Positions 1-5,890 of a stretch of 11,910 nucleotides of DNA are shown in pieces; the stretch's first letter is position 1; each line of letters starts with the position of its first letter. The stretch is from Archaeoglobi archaeon. Its GTDB lineage: Archaea; Halobacteriota; Archaeoglobi; Archaeoglobales; Archaeoglobaceae. The DNA is taken from NCBI GenBank assembly GCA_004347865.1, contig QNUZ01000044.1, positions 1 to 11,910 on the forward strand. Direction: 5' to 3'. The notes under the pieces were generated by a model. That model did not search any database and was not told the origin of the DNA. It worked only from the letters and a program-made list of their open reading frames with translations. The position numbers and the translations under genes are program-made.

Positions 1-149
1 TGCAAAAACTTCTTCGATGTGGAATTGTAGCCCAGATACCATTTAACGAGCTTAAAATACTCTCTGAGAGTTTTATTTAAAGCCAGGATTTTTGATTTAT
101 TCGGCCTGAAGACCTTGCCTACAACGCATATCTGGGCTTCTTTCTGCAA
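1..149 (-). CDS. tnpB: TnpB (IS200/IS605 OrfB) N-terminus, partial, runs off window
   Basis: The minus strand is open from a TTG at 149 to the window edge (49 codons, no stop). The translation begins MQKEAQICVVGKVFRP and continues through NKSKILALNKTL to YFKLVKWYLGYNSTSKKFL. This resembles the N-terminal region of archaeal TnpB/OrfB proteins, the RuvC-type RNA-guided nucleases of IS200/IS605 elements; the resemblance is from memory, not a search. The start is supported by an in-frame TGA upstream, by a GGGGATC ribosome-binding-like stretch 5 nt before the TTG, and by a TATA-like CTTTAAATAG about 35-40 nt upstream. The hairpin at 194-235 is then the element's left end. The RuvC and zinc-finger regions lie outside the window, so whether the gene is intact is unknown. 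The C-terminal tnpB fragment at 8028-8384 is a separate locus. The use of TTG is the main uncertainty. Confidence 0.6.
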   Translation of the reverse strand, partial: MQKEAQICVVGKVFRPNKSKILALNKTLREYFKLVKWYLGYNSTSKKFL

Positions 150-181
150 GGGAAGATCCCCAAGGCTTTTTCAACACAGAA

Positions 182-192
182 CTATTTAAAGC
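182..192 (-). promoter_or_regulatory. TATA box of the tnpB at the left edge
   Basis: On the minus strand the sequence reads GCTTTAAATAGT. It is preceded by a purine-containing GGGCAA stretch that could act as a BRE. A start site about 25 nt downstream would fall near 162 and give a leader of roughly a dozen nucleotides before the TTG at 149. The position fits an archaeal promoter, but only the sequence pattern supports it. Confidence 0.4.
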
Positions 193-193
193 T

Positions 194-235
194 TGCCCGT
201 TCATCCCAGAGCTTTAGCTCTGGGTTTTCTGGGCA
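194..235 (-). mobile_element. Nested hairpin, probable left end of the IS200/IS605-type element
   Basis: A perfect 8-bp stem CCCAGAGC (205-212) / GCTCTGGG (217-224) closes a TTTA loop. It is nested in an outer TGCCC (194-198) / GGGCA (231-235) stem with asymmetric internal loops. Subterminal hairpins of this kind are what TnpA recognises in IS200/IS605 elements. This one lies immediately upstream of the tnpB start and promoter, where a left end belongs. The exact boundary with host DNA is not visible and should lie between 235 and the dehydrogenase stop at 258. A terminator is less likely because no long U-run follows on the strand of the upstream gene. Confidence 0.5.
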
Positions 236-257
236 CCAATTTTTATAAAAATTTAAA

Positions 258-1502
258 TCACTCGTAAACCTTCTCCCATTCCTTATACCAATCCATAGCG
301 TCTTTCTCGAAATCCCTGTCCTTTGATGGCATCCCCATTAAATTGTATGCCTCATGCTGGATCAGAACCTTCATGATCTCGTTACTGCCCGTCCAGATCA
401 AACCCAAACGGAGATCTCTGAGCATTCTTTCCACCGGATAAACCTGCGTATATCCTATTCCTCCAAGAATCTGCATAGCCTTGTTCACAACATCCCAAGC
501 CATTTCTGTTGCAAAAAGCTTCGCCTCGCTTACGAGTCTGCGGGGATCAAGCTTTGATTTTCCCTGATCGTAAAGATCTACCGCTTTTGCGGCGTTGTAA
601 ACAAGAGCCCTCGCCGCGTCGAGCTTTGTGAGGGCCTCCGCCACCATGAAGTTAACACCCTGAAAATCCCTGATCTTCCTGCCAAATGCCTTCCTTTTCT
701 CCGAATACTTCATGGCAACCTCGAGTGCCGCTCTCACACCCAGAGAACCGGCTGCAGATGTCAGCCTTTCTGGAATCATCATTCTATTAAAAATAACCCT
801 GGCGTTGTTCAGCTCCCCCAGAACGTATTCTTTCGGAATCTCAAGATCCTTAAAGACTATCCTTGCTGTACCCATTCCCCGAAATCCCATCAAGTTGTAG
901 ACTTCCTCTATCTCAACCCCCCTATCTCTCTCAACGATGAACGCAGTTAGGGCCTTATGACCCGGGGCATTCGGATCTGTCCTTGCGTAGATCAGGTAGA
1001 AGTCCGCAACTTTTCCGCCTGCGATAAACCTCTTTGAACCGTTTAGAACCCAGACATTACCTTTTTTCTCGGCCCTAGTTGTCGTGCCGAAAAAGTCGCT
1101 TCCGCCCCTTGGCTCTGTGAGACCCTCGGCGGAGATCTTTTTGCCCTTTATTATGGGCTTGAGGAATTCCTCCTTCTGCCATTCATTTCCAAATCTGTAA
1201 AGTGCCTCACCAACTATGCTAACCATCGAATAAGCGCACCCTATTCCCATCCCGAGAACGCCTATCTCCTCAAGGGCAACGGTTTCTGCTGTCCAAGACA
1301 ACCCCCTGCCACCGTATTCTCTCGGGAATCTCAAACCTAAAAGACCCTTTTCTGCGCAGGCTTTAATGAACTCAAAAGGATAGTCCACCTCATTCCTGTC
1401 CATTTTGCGCAGCAGTTCTGGATCTACAGTTGCTGCAAACTCCTTCACTTCTTCACGCAATTTAAATTCCTCCTCTGTAAGCAAGAAATCGTTTTCGAGC
1501 AT
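258..1502 (-). CDS. Acyl-CoA dehydrogenase, IVD/LCAD-like catalytic arrangement
   Basis: The product is a 414-residue FAD-dependent acyl-CoA dehydrogenase, the usual family length, catalysing alpha,beta-desaturation of an acyl-CoA in beta-oxidation or branched-chain acid breakdown. Family signature 1 is GLTEPRGGSD (residues 127-136). The C-terminal signature is QILGGIGYTQVYPVERMLRD (344-363) followed by IWTGSNEIMK. The usual catalytic Glu of the EGT motif is Thr371 here, whereas Glu245 in PERLTSAAG sits where isovaleryl-CoA and long-chain acyl-CoA dehydrogenases carry theirs. I chose the ATG at 1502 because a GGTGA ribosome-binding site (1507-1511) lies 4 nt upstream; an in-frame TTG at 1517 is the alternative. 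The gene is divergent from a LiuR-like MerR regulator with a palindrome overlapping its promoter, which suggests a substrate such as isovaleryl-CoA. The substrate itself is inference. Confidence 0.93.
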   Translation of the reverse strand: MLENDFLLTEEEFKLREEVKEFAATVDPELLRKMDRNEVDYPFEFIKACAEKGLLGLRFPREYGGRGLSWTAETVALEEIGVLGMGIGCAYSMVSIVGEALYRFGNEWQKEEFLKPIIKGKKISAEGLTEPRGGSDFFGTTTRAEKKGNVWVLNGSKRFIAGGKVADFYLIYARTDPNAPGHKALTAFIVERDRGVEIEEVYNLMGFRGMGTARIVFKDLEIPKEYVLGELNNARVIFNRMMIPERLTSAAGSLGVRAALEVAMKYSEKRKAFGRKIRDFQGVNFMVAEALTKLDAARALVYNAAKAVDLYDQGKSKLDPRRLVSEAKLFATEMAWDVVNKAMQILGGIGYTQVYPVERMLRDLRLGLIWTGSNEIMKVLIQHEAYNLMGMPSKDRDFEKDAMDWYKEWEKVYE

Positions 1503-1533
1503 ACTGTCACCGAACAATTCTTCAACTAATTAC

Positions 1534-1542
1534 ATTTAAATT
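1534..1542 (-). promoter_or_regulatory. TATA box of the acyl-CoA dehydrogenase gene
   Basis: The minus strand reads AATTTAAAT here. Transcription starting about 25 nt downstream would begin near 1511, just ahead of the ATG at 1502. The palindrome at 1545-1560 begins immediately upstream of the TATA, over the BRE position, so a protein bound there should block TFB/TBP loading. Confidence 0.5.
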
Positions 1543-1544
1543 TT

Positions 1545-1560
1545 ACGTTAACGTTAACGT
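1545..1560. promoter_or_regulatory. Perfect 16-bp palindrome, putative MerR/LiuR-type operator
   Basis: ACGTTAACGTTAACGT is its own reverse complement and contains two overlapping ACGTTAACGT units. It is the only extended palindrome in the 108-bp gap between two divergent genes, one of which encodes a MerR-family regulator resembling LiuR. As I remember, LiuR sites of proteobacterial leucine-degradation operons have an ACGT-spaced dyad of similar form. The site lies beside the dehydrogenase TATA and upstream of the regulator's TATA, so it could control both. Binding by the neighbouring regulator is inference. Confidence 0.6.
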
Positions 1561-1574
1561 CATTTATTAAGCAG

Positions 1575-1585
1575 AAATATTTTTA
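1575..1585 (+). promoter_or_regulatory. TATA box of the merR gene
   Basis: AAATATTTTTA lies about 30 nt before the ATG at 1611, so the transcript would have a leader of only a few nucleotides. An AGGAGG at 1592-1597 is 13 nt from the ATG. That is too far for a normal ribosome-binding site, and it would lie upstream of the predicted start site. Confidence 0.4.
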
Positions 1586-1610
1586 TTCCTCAGGAGGTTT
1601 TAATATTTGG

Positions 1611-2033
1611 ATGGCCAAAAAGAACCAAGAAGGCGAAAAAGAGACCTACACAATTTCAGAACTTGCAAAGGAGTTCGAAATCAGCACAAGAACGATAAGA
1701 TACTATGAAGAACTGGGCCTCCTTTCACCCAAAAGGACTTCTGGAAATCAGAGGATCTTCACAAAAAGGGATAGGGCCAGGCTAAAGCTAATTCTTAGGG
1801 GAAAAAGGCTCGGATTCAGCCTTCTAGAAATAAAGGAGATGATTGAAATGTATGACGTTGCTGGAGAAACCGAGCAGATAAAGCTTACGCTTAAATACGG
1901 AGAGAAGAAATTAAAGGAGATCGAGGAAAGGATAAAGGAGCTTGAAATGCTGAGAAAGGACATGCTTGCGATCAAAGAGATCCTTTTAAAAAGATTAAAG
2001 GAACTTGAGATGGCCAAAAAACAGAAAAGCTGA
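1611..2033 (+). CDS. MerR-family transcriptional regulator, LiuR-like
   Basis: This 140-residue regulator has a MerR winged-helix DNA-binding domain at residues 13-82 (YTISELAKEF, RTIRYYEELGLLSP, RIFTKRDRARLKLILRGKR, GFSLLEIKEMIEMYD). A charged coiled coil from about residue 90 to the C-terminus serves as dimerisation helix. There is no cysteine, so metal or redox sensing of the MerR/SoxR type is unlikely, and no separate ligand-binding domain is present. The LILRGKRLGFSLLEIKEMI stretch is characteristic, from family knowledge, of LiuR-type members that control branched-chain amino acid and acyl-CoA degradation in bacteria. The gene is divergent from an acyl-CoA dehydrogenase with a perfect palindrome between them, so autoregulation plus repression of the dehydrogenase is the simplest reading. 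Ligand identity, possibly an acyl-CoA, is inference. Confidence 0.88.
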   Translation: MAKKNQEGEKETYTISELAKEFEISTRTIRYYEELGLLSPKRTSGNQRIFTKRDRARLKLILRGKRLGFSLLEIKEMIEMYDVAGETEQIKLTLKYGEKKLKEIEERIKELEMLRKDMLAIKEILLKRLKELEMAKKQKS

Positions 2034-2083
2034 ACTGGCAGTCTGACCTGCGGAGAACCTCCGGGTTTCTGGCATTTGAAAAG

Positions 2084-2091
2084 CTTTTAAT
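2084..2091 (+). promoter_or_regulatory. TATA box of the icd operon
   Basis: CTTTTAAT is preceded by a purine-rich TTGAAAAG BRE-like stretch and is centred about 24 nt before the icd ATG at 2112. This predicts a leaderless or nearly leaderless transcript, and no ribosome-binding site is visible before that ATG. Confidence 0.55.
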
Positions 2092-2111
2092 CTGAGGTTC
2101 GAACGCTTTCC

Positions 2112-3335
2112 ATGTATCAGAAAATCAAACCGCCGGAAGAGGGAGAAAAGATCGAATACAGAGACGGGAAATTTATAGTTCCGGATAATCCCATAATACC
2201 TTTTTTCAAGGGAGACGGAATAGGGTCCGACGTTGTTCCTGCAGCGATAAAAGTTCTGGACACCGCAGCGGAATTGATTGGAAAAACCATCGTTTGGTTT
2301 GAAATTTATGCCGGAGAGGAAGCTTACAGGATCTACGGAACCCATCTTCCCGAAGACACGCTGAATGCAATAAAGGAGTACAGGGTAGCTCTTAAGGGGC
2401 CCCTAACAACCCCGGTCGGCGGAGGTTACAGGAGTCTGAACGTCACACTCAGGCAGACTCTGGACCTATACGCAAATGTCCGCCCAATTTATTACCTGAA
2501 AGGGATACCGACTCCGGTAAAAAACCCGGAGAGAATAAACTTCGTTATATTCAGAGAGGCCACAGAAGATGTCTACGCAGGCATAGAGTGGCCAAAGGGT
2601 AGCAAAGAGGCCCTAAAGCTGATAGAGATTCTTGAAAAGGAATTCGGAGCGAAGATCAGAAGGGACTCGGGTATAGGCATAAAGCCCATAAGTGAGTTTG
2701 CCACAAAAAGGCTTGTGAGGATGGCGATAAGGTACGCGATCGAAAACAAGAGAAGGAGCGTCACGCTGGTGCACAAGGGCAACATAATGAAGTATACCGA
2801 AGGGGCCTTTAGGGACTGGGGATATGAAGTTGCAAAGCAGGAGTTTTCGGATCGCTGCATAACTGAAGAGGAGCTGGGCGAAAAAACGCCCGATGGAAAG
2901 ATAGTTGTGAAGGACAGGATTGCGGACAACATGTTTCAGCAGATAATGCTGAGAAGCGAAGAATATGATGTCATAGTGCTTCCAAACCTCAATGGGGACT
3001 ACCTCAGCGAGACGGCTGCGGCGCTTGTCGGTGGGGTTGGCATAGCTCCAGGGAGCAATATAGGGGATGGAATTGCGGTCTTTGAGCCCGTTCACGGTTC
3101 GGCCCCAAAGTATGCAGGGCTGAACAAAGTCAATCCCACCGCACAGATACTTTCAGGAGCGATGATGTTCGAATACCTCGGCTGGAAAAAGGCAAGTGAG
3201 ATGATCAAAAAGGCGGTTGTTATGACCATCGAAGAAGGCACAGTGACCTACGATCTCCACAGACAGATCGGCGGAAAGCTCGTAGGCACGAAAGAATTTG
3301 CAGAAGCCGTAATTGAGAATCTACGCTCATTATGA
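2112..3335 (+). CDS. icd: NADP-type isocitrate dehydrogenase
   Basis: The 407-residue protein is a full-length dimeric isocitrate dehydrogenase (isocitrate to 2-oxoglutarate and CO2). Substrate-binding residues correspond to the E. coli enzyme with a shift of five: Ser108, Asn110, Arg114, Arg124, Arg148 and catalytic Tyr155, plus Lys222 in HKGN. The metal-binding region is NLNGDYLSE (Asp296). Coenzyme determinants HGSAPKYAG (Lys333, Tyr334) and TVTYDLHR (Tyr380, Arg384) match the NADP-specific pattern of E. coli Icd rather than the NAD type. The glycine-rich FFKGDGIGSDVVP is at 31-43. The ATG at 2112 sits one promoter length from the TATA box. The gene overlaps the next one by 4 nt (ATGA), so it heads a three-gene operon. 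In an archaeon with an incomplete or oxidative citrate pathway it supplies 2-oxoglutarate and NADPH. Confidence 0.96.
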   Translation: MYQKIKPPEEGEKIEYRDGKFIVPDNPIIPFFKGDGIGSDVVPAAIKVLDTAAELIGKTIVWFEIYAGEEAYRIYGTHLPEDTLNAIKEYRVALKGPLTTPVGGGYRSLNVTLRQTLDLYANVRPIYYLKGIPTPVKNPERINFVIFREATEDVYAGIEWPKGSKEALKLIEILEKEFGAKIRRDSGIGIKPISEFATKRLVRMAIRYAIENKRRSVTLVHKGNIMKYTEGAFRDWGYEVAKQEFSDRCITEEELGEKTPDGKIVVKDRIADNMFQQIMLRSEEYDVIVLPNLNGDYLSETAAALVGGVGIAPGSNIGDGIAVFEPVHGSAPKYAGLNKVNPTAQILSGAMMFEYLGWKKASEMIKKAVVMTIEEGTVTYDLHRQIGGKLVGTKEFAEAVIENLRSL

Positions 3336-4255
3336 TCCAGATATACGGGGCCGGGGTTGCCGGGACTTATCTCTATTACCTCCTTGCAAAAAAAGGGATA
3401 AAGGCAAACATTTTCGATACTAGAAAAACTCCGGACTGCAGATGCGCCTGGGGGTTCACATACAGCGAAGCAAAGGATTTGTACTCAAAGATAGACCTAA
3501 ATCTCGACGATTACATTCTCGTAAAGCCTAAAAACTTATTTGTGAATGATTTGGTCCTGAAAAACAAAAACGTGGTCATCGTGGACAAACTTTCATTGCT
3601 CTCGGATCTCTGGAGCGGCTTAGAGTTCAGAGAATCGAATTCCGAAATTATAGTCGATGCAACTGGGGCAAAAAGGGCTTTTCTGCCAAAGATACAAAAC
3701 GACAGAATTATGCGAACCCTGCAGTTTCTAGAAAGACACGAAAAAGATGAAAATATTTTCGTATACTTTGAAAGACACGGATATGCTTGGGCTTTTCCTC
3801 TAGGCGGAGAATGGCACATAGGGGCAGGTGGAGCTTTTGAGAATAGATTGCAGGAGCAAATAAAGAAACTACGAGAACACTTTGACTTTCCTGAAAAAGA
3901 GTCCAAATGCAGTTGCGTGGGTGAAGTCAGAATGCTGCCCCCATCCAAATGCAGACCTTTCGTAAGCGGGAAAGTGGTGGGGGTTGGTGAGGCCATAGGT
4001 TGCGTTAGTGGGGTGGGAGAAGGAAACGTTCCAGCACTTAAGTCGGCGGAAATTCTCTCCGAATCTCTGGAGAACCTTGAAATCTACGAAAAGAAGATCT
4101 TAGGCGAGTTCAAATGGCTAGAAAGAGAGCAAAAGTTCGTCGATAGTGCGCTAAAGGGAAGGCCGGCCTACCACCTACTACCGATGATAATAGCATTTGA
4201 GAGCAAGAGACTTTTTAGACACTCCATTTTTGACTTTCTGAGAGTTTTTATATGA
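3332..4255 (+). CDS. FAD-dependent oxidoreductase, geranylgeranyl-reductase-like
   Basis: The 307-residue protein starts directly with a Rossmann FAD-binding motif, IYGAGVAGTYL (GAGVAG, 6-11), has an acidic strand end NIFD (26-29), the IIVDATGAKR strand (106-115), and a second FAD contact VGVGEAIGCVSGVGEGNVPALKSAEIL (216-242, split here by description only). This order is that of the geranylgeranyl reductase/PHBH flavoprotein family, in which archaeal members saturate isoprenoid chains of lipids. It is about 100 residues shorter than typical archaeal GGRs, mainly in the substrate-binding part, so lipid reduction is uncertain. Cysteines cluster at 36/38, 193/195, 207 and 224. It overlaps icd and the UPF0280 gene by ATGA on both sides, so the three are translationally coupled. 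No ribosome-binding site is obvious. The true substrate is unknown. Confidence 0.75.
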   Translation: MIQIYGAGVAGTYLYYLLAKKGIKANIFDTRKTPDCRCAWGFTYSEAKDLYSKIDLNLDDYILVKPKNLFVNDLVLKNKNVVIVDKLSLLSDLWSGLEFRESNSEIIVDATGAKRAFLPKIQNDRIMRTLQFLERHEKDENIFVYFERHGYAWAFPLGGEWHIGAGGAFENRLQEQIKKLREHFDFPEKESKCSCVGEVRMLPPSKCRPFVSGKVVGVGEAIGCVSGVGEGNVPALKSAEILSESLENLEIYEKKILGEFKWLEREQKFVDSALKGRPAYHLLPMIIAFESKRLFRHSIFDFLRVFI

Positions 4256-4968
4256 TCAAAAGGTTCAAATTTTCCTACAAAGAGACAACGGCCACGATTC
4301 TAACGGAAGACGATAAGTTCTTCGAAATTGCAGTTAGATCGATTCTAAAGGCGAGAAGCGAAATAGAGGTATATATCAGTCTTAAGCCCGAATTCCTAAT
4401 AAGCTACGAACCTCTGCATTGCCCAAAATGCAACAAAAAAGGTATAGTTCGCGAAATGTGCCGTGCAGCTAAAATTGCTAAAGTGGGTCCGATGGCATCG
4501 GTGGCTGGAGCGATAGCGCAGTACGCTGTAGACAGAATGGTCGAGGCGGGGGCGAATATTGCTGTGGTTGACAACGGGGGAGACATAGCCATCCACTCAG
4601 ATCAAGAACTGAGAATTGGTGTTTACCCCTCCAATCTCGCACTTCTCATTCCGCCTTCTGAAAGAATTGCAATATGCACCTCAAGTGGGAAAATAGGCCC
4701 TTCTGTCAGTTTTGGATGGGCAGATGCGGCGACCATCATAGCAAAAGATGCTACCGTTGCAGATGCATTTGCGACAGCCTTGGGAAATACTATAAAGGAG
4801 AACCTTGGAAAAAGTGAGATTGAAAAAACACTTTTAGATTTCTACTCCGAAAACCGGGATTTTGTTGAAGGGGCGATTGTTGTAAAAGATGGTATAATGG
4901 CCTTCGCCGGCAACATTCCCAAGATTTTGCTCTCAGAATTCGGTGAGGATCTCATCACTAAACCCTGA
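4252..4968 (+). CDS. UPF0280 family protein (ApbE-like fold, COG2122)
   Basis: This 238-residue protein is recognisable as UPF0280/COG2122, distantly related to the flavin transferase ApbE. Visible hallmarks are VGPMASVAGAIAQYAVD (78-94), DNGGDIAIH (107-115) and the glycine/aspartate-rich SFGWADAATIIAKDATVADA run near 153-172, the region that in ApbE binds flavin nucleotide and Mg2+. A CPKC (57-60) and Cys70 form a possible metal or redox site not typical of ApbE. From the literature as I remember it, a methanogen COG2122 protein takes part in homocysteine synthesis from aspartate semialdehyde and sulfide. That function is not proven for this one. It is the third gene of the icd operon (ATGA overlap) and follows a flavoprotein, which would also fit flavin handling. 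Transcription probably ends in the AT-rich gap after 4968. Confidence 0.85.
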   Translation: MIKRFKFSYKETTATILTEDDKFFEIAVRSILKARSEIEVYISLKPEFLISYEPLHCPKCNKKGIVREMCRAAKIAKVGPMASVAGAIAQYAVDRMVEAGANIAVVDNGGDIAIHSDQELRIGVYPSNLALLIPPSERIAICTSSGKIGPSVSFGWADAATIIAKDATVADAFATALGNTIKENLGKSEIEKTLLDFYSENRDFVEGAIVVKDGIMAFAGNIPKILLSEFGEDLITKP

Positions 4969-4990
4969 ATCTGTATCCGAAAAGCGCAAA

Positions 4991-5000
4991 ATTTAAATTT
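4991..5000 (+). promoter_or_regulatory. TATA box of the zinc-ribbon gene
   Basis: ATTTAAATTT follows a GCGCAAA BRE-like element and is centred about 28 nt before the ATG at 5024. This predicts a nearly leaderless mRNA. No ribosome-binding site precedes that ATG. Confidence 0.5.
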
Positions 5001-5023
5001 GAATTGTAGGCTAAATTTGTTCT

Positions 5024-5266
5024 ATGGCAGTAAAAATTATCTTCTGCCCCTCTTGCGGAGAAGAAGTTGAAATTAAGGATCTGTACGAGGGCGTTGAGAT
5101 TACCTGCGAATCCTGTGGTTGTTTAATGATCTACCAAGAAGGCAAATTGCTTCTAGTTGACACCAACGAGGAATTCAACCTTGAGGATCTGGAAAGTTAC
5201 GAAGAGGAAGAGGAGGGAGAGGAGGAAGAGGAGGAAGAAGAATTCTATTACGATGAGGAATACTGA
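5024..5266 (+). CDS. Small zinc-ribbon protein with polyacidic tail
   Basis: The 80-residue protein has two halves. Residues 5-46 form a zinc ribbon with CPSCG (Cys8, Cys11) and CESCG (Cys28, Cys31) knuckles, the layout of LysW-like carriers and Sjogren-antigen-like small ribbons. Residues 48-80 are almost entirely Glu/Asp/Tyr. The tail lacks the EDWGE end by which LysW accepts amino-acid substrates, so I do not call it LysW. The DNA for the tail is an uninterrupted 42-nt purine run (5201-5242), prone to replication slippage, so tail length may vary between strains. The gene has its own promoter and its last 19 bp overlap the end of convergent kptA. A protein-interaction or metal-chaperone role is possible, but nothing here proves one. 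Confidence 0.8.
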   Translation: MAVKIIFCPSCGEEVEIKDLYEGVEITCESCGCLMIYQEGKLLLVDTNEEFNLEDLESYEEEEEGEEEEEEEEFYYDEEY

Positions 5267-5889
5267 ATCATTTTTTTAATGTACTTTGATGGAATCTCTT
5301 TGGCAAGAGCAATCGAATCGTTTGCCTTTAAGATTCTTATTCCATCAGCTCTCGCTCTCCTTGCATCTATCTCGAAAATTATGGGATTCCTAGTTCTCAA
5401 ACTGGCAACTTCGAGGCTCTTTTCGATGGTTGTTGAGAGGTGAACGTAGGCTTGATTCACAGGCTTTATGCCAATTTCCATCATTCTGTTTGCTTCTTCC
5501 TCGCTTGTGCCATAATAAAGTGTGTCTTCCTGAGCTTCAGGCATGTCATTTAGTTTTACATCTATGCTGTGTCCGTATCTTGCCCTAATTTTGTCCCCTC
5601 TTATTTCGTATCTCTTCTTTTCATCGCTGTATATTAGTGCCTTCAGTACCCATCTGTTCGCCCACCTGTACTTTCTACTTACCAGCCTCGCTAGATCTTC
5701 AAAGCTCACCCAGCCGTTCTCGTCGATTTCTAGTCCAAATTTTTGCGGAAAGTGCCTTAGAACTCCCGAAACGAATTTTCCCAGTCTCTCAACTTTCTCC
5801 TTACTAACGACGATTTCACCTTTTACACCGCAAGCACAGGTTTCCCCTCGATAAAATCCATGCGACGGGCAAAACCTTATTTCCTCCAT
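5248..5889 (-). CDS. kptA: RNA 2'-phosphotransferase (Tpt1/KptA family)
   Basis: The protein (213 residues) transfers an internal RNA 2'-phosphate to NAD+. An N-terminal zinc-binding extension has Cys7, His10, Cys18 and Cys20 (FCPSHGFYRGETCACG), as in other archaeal KptA proteins. The core has LRH (44-46), a winged-helix segment NGWVSFEDL (58-66), RYGHS (104-108), YYGT (125-128, where many homologues have HGT) and VHLS (149-152). The ATG at 5889 lies 1 nt after the stop of the upstream gene, so translation is probably coupled; an in-frame GTG at 5904 is the alternative. Archaeal splicing leaves no 2'-phosphate. As I recall, KptA has been shown to remove 2'-phosphouridine-47, a heat-stabilising tRNA mark in thermophilic archaea, which would explain it here. 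The 3' end overlaps the zinc-ribbon gene tail to tail. Confidence 0.92.
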   Translation of the reverse strand: MEEIRFCPSHGFYRGETCACGVKGEIVVSKEKVERLGKFVSGVLRHFPQKFGLEIDENGWVSFEDLARLVSRKYRWANRWVLKALIYSDEKKRYEIRGDKIRARYGHSIDVKLNDMPEAQEDTLYYGTSEEEANRMMEIGIKPVNQAYVHLSTTIEKSLEVASLRTRNPIIFEIDARRARADGIRILKANDSIALAKEIPSKYIKKMIQYSSS

Positions 5890-5890
5890 T

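Noticed and set aside
1..42. A minus-strand ATG frame (MVSGLQFHIEEVFA) at the window edge.
   Set aside because: It overlaps the tnpB frame in another phase. The tnpB frame has family-like sequence over 49 codons, a promoter and a left-end hairpin.
54..77. Inverted repeat ACTCTC-T-GAGAGT followed by TTTTATTT, at first read as an operator or terminator.
   Set aside because: It lies inside the minus-strand tnpB reading frame (codons for the LNKTLREYF region), so coding constraint explains it.
94..244. Plus-strand open frame of about 47 codons containing RPEDLAYNAYLGFFLQGK.
   Set aside because: No usable start follows the TGA at its beginning, and it is the antisense shadow of the tnpB N-terminus and left end.
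2045..2066. Hairpin CGGAG-AAC-CTCCG after the merR stop as a terminator.
   Set aside because: The stem is only 5 bp and is followed by just GGGTTTCT. Archaeal termination depends on longer U-runs, so I do not call it.
2613..3095. 160-codon minus-strand frame inside icd.
   Set aside because: It is fully antisense to a well-conserved icd reading frame, has no family-like motifs and no promoter or ribosome-binding site.
5024..5266. Calling the zinc ribbon LysW (amino-group carrier).
   Set aside because: The C-terminal EDWGE-type acceptor end is absent and no lysine-biosynthesis LysX/LysZ genes are adjacent.
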